From: an uncultured Erysipelotrichaceae bacterium | Lineage (GTDB): Bacteria > Bacillota_I > Bacilli_A > RF39 > UBA660 | DNA length: 8,607 nt | NCBI GenBank assembly: GCA_902767005.1 | Contig: CACXFY010000084.1 | Location: 1 to 8,607, forward strand | Direction: 5' to 3' | In this document: one piece after another, positions 5,977-8,607 of the stretch | How the letters are laid out: each line of letters starts with the position of its first letter | How positions within the stretch are numbered: position 1 is the first letter of the stretch | The notes under the pieces: model-generated | Seen by the model: the letters and a program-made list of their open reading frames with translations, nothing else | The model's database searches: none | What the model was told of the DNA's origin: nothing | Translations under genes and position numbers: made by a program

Positions 5977-5991
5977 ATCTTAATTATAACA
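5976..5991 (-). promoter_or_regulatory. Perfect extended -10 promoter abutting the start of the small unknown gene
   Basis: Minus-strand TGTTATAAT (TG 5990-5991, TATAAT 5983-5988) is a perfect extended -10. Seven bases on, transcription should begin at about 5976-5978, which is the first possible start codon itself or a few bases before the ATG at 5973. No -35 is recognisable; that region is the upstream terminator. Confidence 0.55.
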
Positions 5992-5992
5992 C

Positions 5993-6024
5993 AAAAAAGA
6001 AAAAAGCTAACAATGTTAGCTTTT
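5993..6024 (-). terminator. Intrinsic terminator of the CnaB surface-protein gene
   Basis: AAAAGCTAAC (6024-6015) pairs perfectly with GTTAGCTTTT (6011-6002) around a 3-nt loop, followed by a U-tract broken once by C. The foot of the stem overlaps the TAA stop at 6025-6023. Confidence 0.88.
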
Positions 6025-8607
6025 ATTCATATCTTTTACGAATAGATAATACAGTCATTCCTAATGTACCTAATACAATAATCATTGACATTAATCCATC
6101 TTTATTATCATTAACTTCTACCAATGTATTTGGTGGAACAATTTCATTATGATTCAATGTATTAGTAATATCAAATCCATTTATTGTAGTAACATACTCA
6201 GGTACACTAACTTCATCAATTGTATAAACAGCTTCCTTTTTATTAATGTATTTATCTACTGTAAGAGTAACTCTCCAGTCATTATCATTACTTAAAGTAA
6301 CTTGTTTATATAATTCTCCATTAGCATAAACATTAACTACAATGCTTGCTGGTCTAAGATTTAGTTTATTATTATCATCTATCCATGTCTTAGTAATTGT
6401 TATATCAAATTCTTCATTAGTGTGTTTATTAGTAATTACAGCACTAGTTCCATCTTCAGAAGGTGTAATATTAGATTCATAACCACTAACACTAACTTCT
6501 TCAATTGTATAATCAATTGGTTCTCTATGATCTTTATATTTAGGTAAATCTACAAAATCATAACTCCATTCATTACCTTCATTTAATACTTGTTCTCTTA
6601 CTTTAGAACCATCAGCCTTAAGAATTACTGTAATAGATTCAGGTCTTTGACCATCATGATCATCGTCATCATCCCAAACCTTAGATACATGGTAACTAAT
6701 AGTTTCAGGAGTATATGGATTCTTAATTACAAGTACTGTTGTAAAGTCACCACTATATTCTGGATCATCATATCCTTCAACACTAGCTTCTTCTACAGTA
6801 TAAGTAATTTCATCACCATAATATGTAGCTGGTAAATCAGTAAATGTATAACTCCAATTACTCTCTTCATTAGAGCCTTCAATTTCAGTAAGTTCAGATT
6901 CATATACAGTATCTTCTCCTACTTTACCAACTAATGTAACAAAAATACTACCAGGTCTAATACCATCTTGATCTTCACCATCATCCCAGTTCTTAGTAAC
7001 ATTAACGTCTATTAATTGAACTGTATAAGTATTATTAATTATAAATCCTTCACTTACACTACCAGTTATTTCAGTATCATAATCTTTTAATTCTTCTTCT
7101 TTTACATAATAACCGATAGGTTCTTGATTACGATATTTTGGATAATCTTTGAATGTATACTTCCAGTTATTATCATTTTTATTAAGAACAACAGTTTCTA
7201 ATTCTTGGTCACCATCCATCAAAGAAACTTTAATAGATGTTGGTTCTTCAAATCCAAATTTATTAGCACTATTATTCCATTTCTTTTCAACTGGAATATC
7301 AATTAATTCAGGTTCATGATAGTTAGTTAATGTAATCTCCCAAGTACCATCATCTAATTGTTTAACATCGTTACCAGTTAATTCATAACCACCAAGAGTA
7401 TTCTCAGTAACACTATATTCAATTGGATTACCATCTTCATTAACAGGTAATTCATAGAATGTAGTACTCATAGTATCACTTAATTTAATAGTTCTAGTTT
7501 CAACTAATGAAGTTGTACCATCAACTGTCTTCATTAAGTTAACAGTTATATCATCTCTCTTACCATCTTGATTATCAGTATCATCCCATACTTTCTTAAC
7601 AGTAACAGATGTAGTATATGGTTTATGAGTATTAGTTACTGTAATTAATCCTTCATTTACTGCTGGAGTAATATTAGTCTCATAATCAGTAAGTTGTGTA
7701 TTTTCCTTAATAGAATATAAGATTAATTTTCCATTAGCATTCTTATCTAATCCTGTAAATGATGCAAACCATTGATTTCCTTCATCTAATGTTGCTTTTA
7801 ATCCAGTTGAAGAAGTAACCTCTTCATCTGTTACAGCATCCTTAATTGTTGCAAATAACTCAACTTCGATAGCAGTTCTTAATCCATCTTGATCATCTGC
7901 ATCATTCCAAACCTTTTTAACATCAATATCTACAGTTGCAGTAGTATGATGATTAGTAAATGTAGTTACATTACCTTCTACAGAAGTATCAGTTAATTGA
8001 TAATCATCTGAGAATGTAGGTTCACTCCAAGTATATTCAATTTCTCGTCCATTAGCATACTTAGGTAAATCATTAACAGTTAATGACCAGCCATCAGCAG
8101 CTTTTAACTGATATTTAGTATTTGTAGTTCCATTACTTAAGATAACATCTAATACTATAGGTCTAATACCATCACGATCTTTATCATCATCCCAAGTCTT
8201 CTTAACAGTAGTACTTGTTTTCTTGTCATCTTTTCTTGTATTTATGACTTTAAATCCATTTCCTTCTGTTGAAATTGAAGTTGTATAATGTTTGTTTACA
8301 GTATTTTCTACTAAAGTATATTCAATAGGTTCACCATCTCTATACTTTGGTATATTCTCAAAGACACCATTCCAATTTGGTGCTGTTAATGTCCTAGTTC
8401 CTAATGATGTATCATTATCGAATAATTCTACTTCAATATCAGTTCTTAATCCTTCAGTTCCATCATCATCCTCTAGCCATACTTTTTCTACCGGAACTTT
8501 AATATATTCAGGTGTATGACTATTTGTTAATGTTGTTACTGTTCCATTTACTGATGTATCTGTTAATTCATATTGCTCTGGTAAATCTACTTCTGTCCAT
8601 GTATATT
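6023..8607 (-). CDS. Giant CnaB-repeat cell-surface protein, C-terminal 860 codons (N-terminus beyond right edge)
   Basis: The frame is open without a stop from the right window edge to the TAA at 6025-6023. The visible part holds the end of one CnaB domain (PF05738) and eight complete ones. Each full domain starts with a K-x-W-D/N motif (VEKVW, VKKTW, VKKVW twice, VEKKW, VTKNW, VSKVW, ITKTW). Most continue through an acidic loop such as DDxDxDGxRP and an aromatic W-x-(x)-x-F strand to a Tyr-x-x-x-Glu strand, and end in an Asn-containing strand (ITN, VIN, FTN). The Lys, Glu and Asn of each match the residues that form self-made isopeptide bonds in CnaB domains. The protein ends with PPNT, a short linker, one hydrophobic helix and the basic tail RKRYE, the layout of a wall- or membrane-anchored surface stalk. 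Adhesion or a structural stalk is the likely role. No ligand-binding head is in view, and the signal peptide must lie upstream. Confidence 0.92.
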   Translation of the reverse strand, partial: YTWTEVDLPEQYELTDTSVNGTVTTLTNSHTPEYIKVPVEKVWLEDDDGTEGLRTDIEVELFDNDTSLGTRTLTAPNWNGVFENIPKYRDGEPIEYTLVENTVNKHYTTSISTEGNGFKVINTRKDDKKTSTTVKKTWDDDKDRDGIRPIVLDVILSNGTTNTKYQLKAADGWSLTVNDLPKYANGREIEYTWSEPTFSDDYQLTDTSVEGNVTTFTNHHTTATVDIDVKKVWNDADDQDGLRTAIEVELFATIKDAVTDEEVTSSTGLKATLDEGNQWFASFTGLDKNANGKLILYSIKENTQLTDYETNITPAVNEGLITVTNTHKPYTTSVTVKKVWDDTDNQDGKRDDITVNLMKTVDGTTSLVETRTIKLSDTMSTTFYELPVNEDGNPIEYSVTENTLGGYELTGNDVKQLDDGTWEITLTNYHEPELIDIPVEKKWNNSANKFGFEEPTSIKVSLMDGDQELETVVLNKNDNNWKYTFKDYPKYRNQEPIGYYVKEEELKDYDTEITGSVSEGFIINNTYTVQLIDVNVTKNWDDGEDQDGIRPGSIFVTLVGKVGEDTVYESELTEIEGSNEESNWSYTFTDLPATYYGDEITYTVEEASVEGYDDPEYSGDFTTVLVIKNPYTPETISYHVSKVWDDDDDHDGQRPESITVILKADGSKVREQVLNEGNEWSYDFVDLPKYKDHREPIDYTIEEVSVSGYESNITPSEDGTSAVITNKHTNEEFDITITKTWIDDNNKLNLRPASIVVNVYANGELYKQVTLSNDNDWRVTLTVDKYINKKEAVYTIDEVSVPEYVTTINGFDITNTLNHNEIVPPNTLVEVNDNKDGLMSMIIVLGTLGMTVLSIRKRYE
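6041..6136 (-). other. C-terminal anchor: PPNTL motif, membrane helix, basic tail
   Basis: After the last CnaB domain come PPNTL (6136-6122), a nine-residue linker, an 18-residue hydrophobic stretch (LMSMIIVLGTLGMTVLSI, 6094-6041) and then RKRYE. Position and order match a sortase signal, but the glycine of LPxTG is replaced by leucine and the first residue is proline. It is either a variant sortase signal or a simple membrane tail. Confidence 0.6.
6155..8607 (-). repeat. Tandem CnaB domain array, eight full repeats plus one partial
   Basis: The K-x-W tryptophan codons lie at about 8479, 8194, 7909, 7588, 7279, 6988, 6676 and 6385, giving periods of 95, 95, 107, 103, 97, 104 and 97 residues. 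The first four units alternate in sequence: unit 1 resembles unit 3 (YTWTE and YTWSE, LTDTSV in both) and unit 2 resembles unit 4 (GLRTDIEVELF and GLRTAIEVELF), each pair about 570 bp apart. Units 5-9 are more divergent. Confidence 0.9.

Noticed and set aside
6590..6835. Plus-strand open frame opposite the CnaB gene
   Set aside because: Antisense shadow of a clear repeat protein; no ribosome site.
7532..7534. ATG inside the CnaB frame that could be taken as the start of a 503-residue protein
   Set aside because: The frame stays open upstream for a further 357 codons to the window edge and encodes matching CnaB repeats, including the first half of the domain this ATG would cut through.
6640..8480. 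DxDxDG acidic loops considered as dockerin or EF-hand calcium sites
   Set aside because: They sit at the fixed place right after K-x-W where CnaB domains normally have an acidic turn, and two of the eight units lack it; no dockerin pairing is seen.
8292..8519. Plus-strand open frame opposite the CnaB gene near the right edge
   Set aside because: Antisense shadow; its Ser-rich end is the complement of the Asp-rich CnaB loop.
6155..8607. Regularly spaced repeats considered as a CRISPR array
   Set aside because: Repeats are about 300 bp, diverged, and keep a single open frame with a known protein domain.
1..8607. Mollicute genetic code with TGA read as Trp
   Set aside because: All genes are intact under the standard code, the Trp codons checked are TGG, and no gene end requires reading through TGA.

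Overview
The window is AT-rich, bacterial, and coded entirely on the minus strand: eight genes read from right to left, six complete and one cut by each window edge. The seven stop codons visible are TAA or TAG and the Trp codons checked are TGG, so nothing suggests a recoded TGA. Shine-Dalgarno sites (GGAGG, GAGGTG, GGTGAT), intrinsic hairpin-plus-U terminators and TG-extended -10 promoters are all present. Together with a Firmicutes-type GltX, a YitT transporter-like protein and a Gram-positive CnaB surface protein, this points to a low-GC Bacillota, perhaps an uncultured gut Bacilli lineage of the RF39/Erysipelotrichales kind. That lineage placement is inference; no marker fixes it.

In order of transcription: (1) 8607-6023, the C-terminal 860 codons of a giant surface protein of tandem CnaB domains, with one partial and eight full domains, a membrane anchor and a basic tail. 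It closes with a strong terminator. (2) 5976-5545, a small unrecognised protein whose single Cys, one His and one Asp are spaced as in transglutaminase-like cysteine enzymes. Its promoter lies so close to the start codon that the mRNA may be leaderless. (3) 5457-4978, a zinc-ribbon protein with a Pro/Ala/Gln-rich middle and a C-terminal membrane helix, preceded by a tandemly duplicated 20-bp promoter element. (4) 4896-3235, glutamyl-tRNA synthetase. (5) 3180-1855, a short FtsK/SpoIIIE-type ATPase with one membrane helix and no gamma domain, followed after 30 bp and without a terminator by (6) 1824-940, a YitT/DUF2179 membrane protein. (7) 891-67, a secreted, membrane-anchored TPM-domain protein, whose end overlaps by 8 nt (8) an unknown gene leaving the window at its left edge.

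Likely transcription units are [CnaB protein], [small protein, perhaps reading through into the zinc-ribbon gene], [gltX], [ftsK-like, yitT], and [TPM protein, unknown]. Spacing is very tight: terminators sit on or near stop codons and the next promoter often starts at the U-tract. Apart from gltX, most genes concern the envelope: CnaB stalk, TPM protein, YitT, zinc-ribbon tail-anchored protein and the membrane-tethered ATPase. Nothing ties them into one pathway. No tRNA, rRNA, CRISPR array, insertion sequence, phage gene or attachment site was seen, and no gap exceeds 100 bp.
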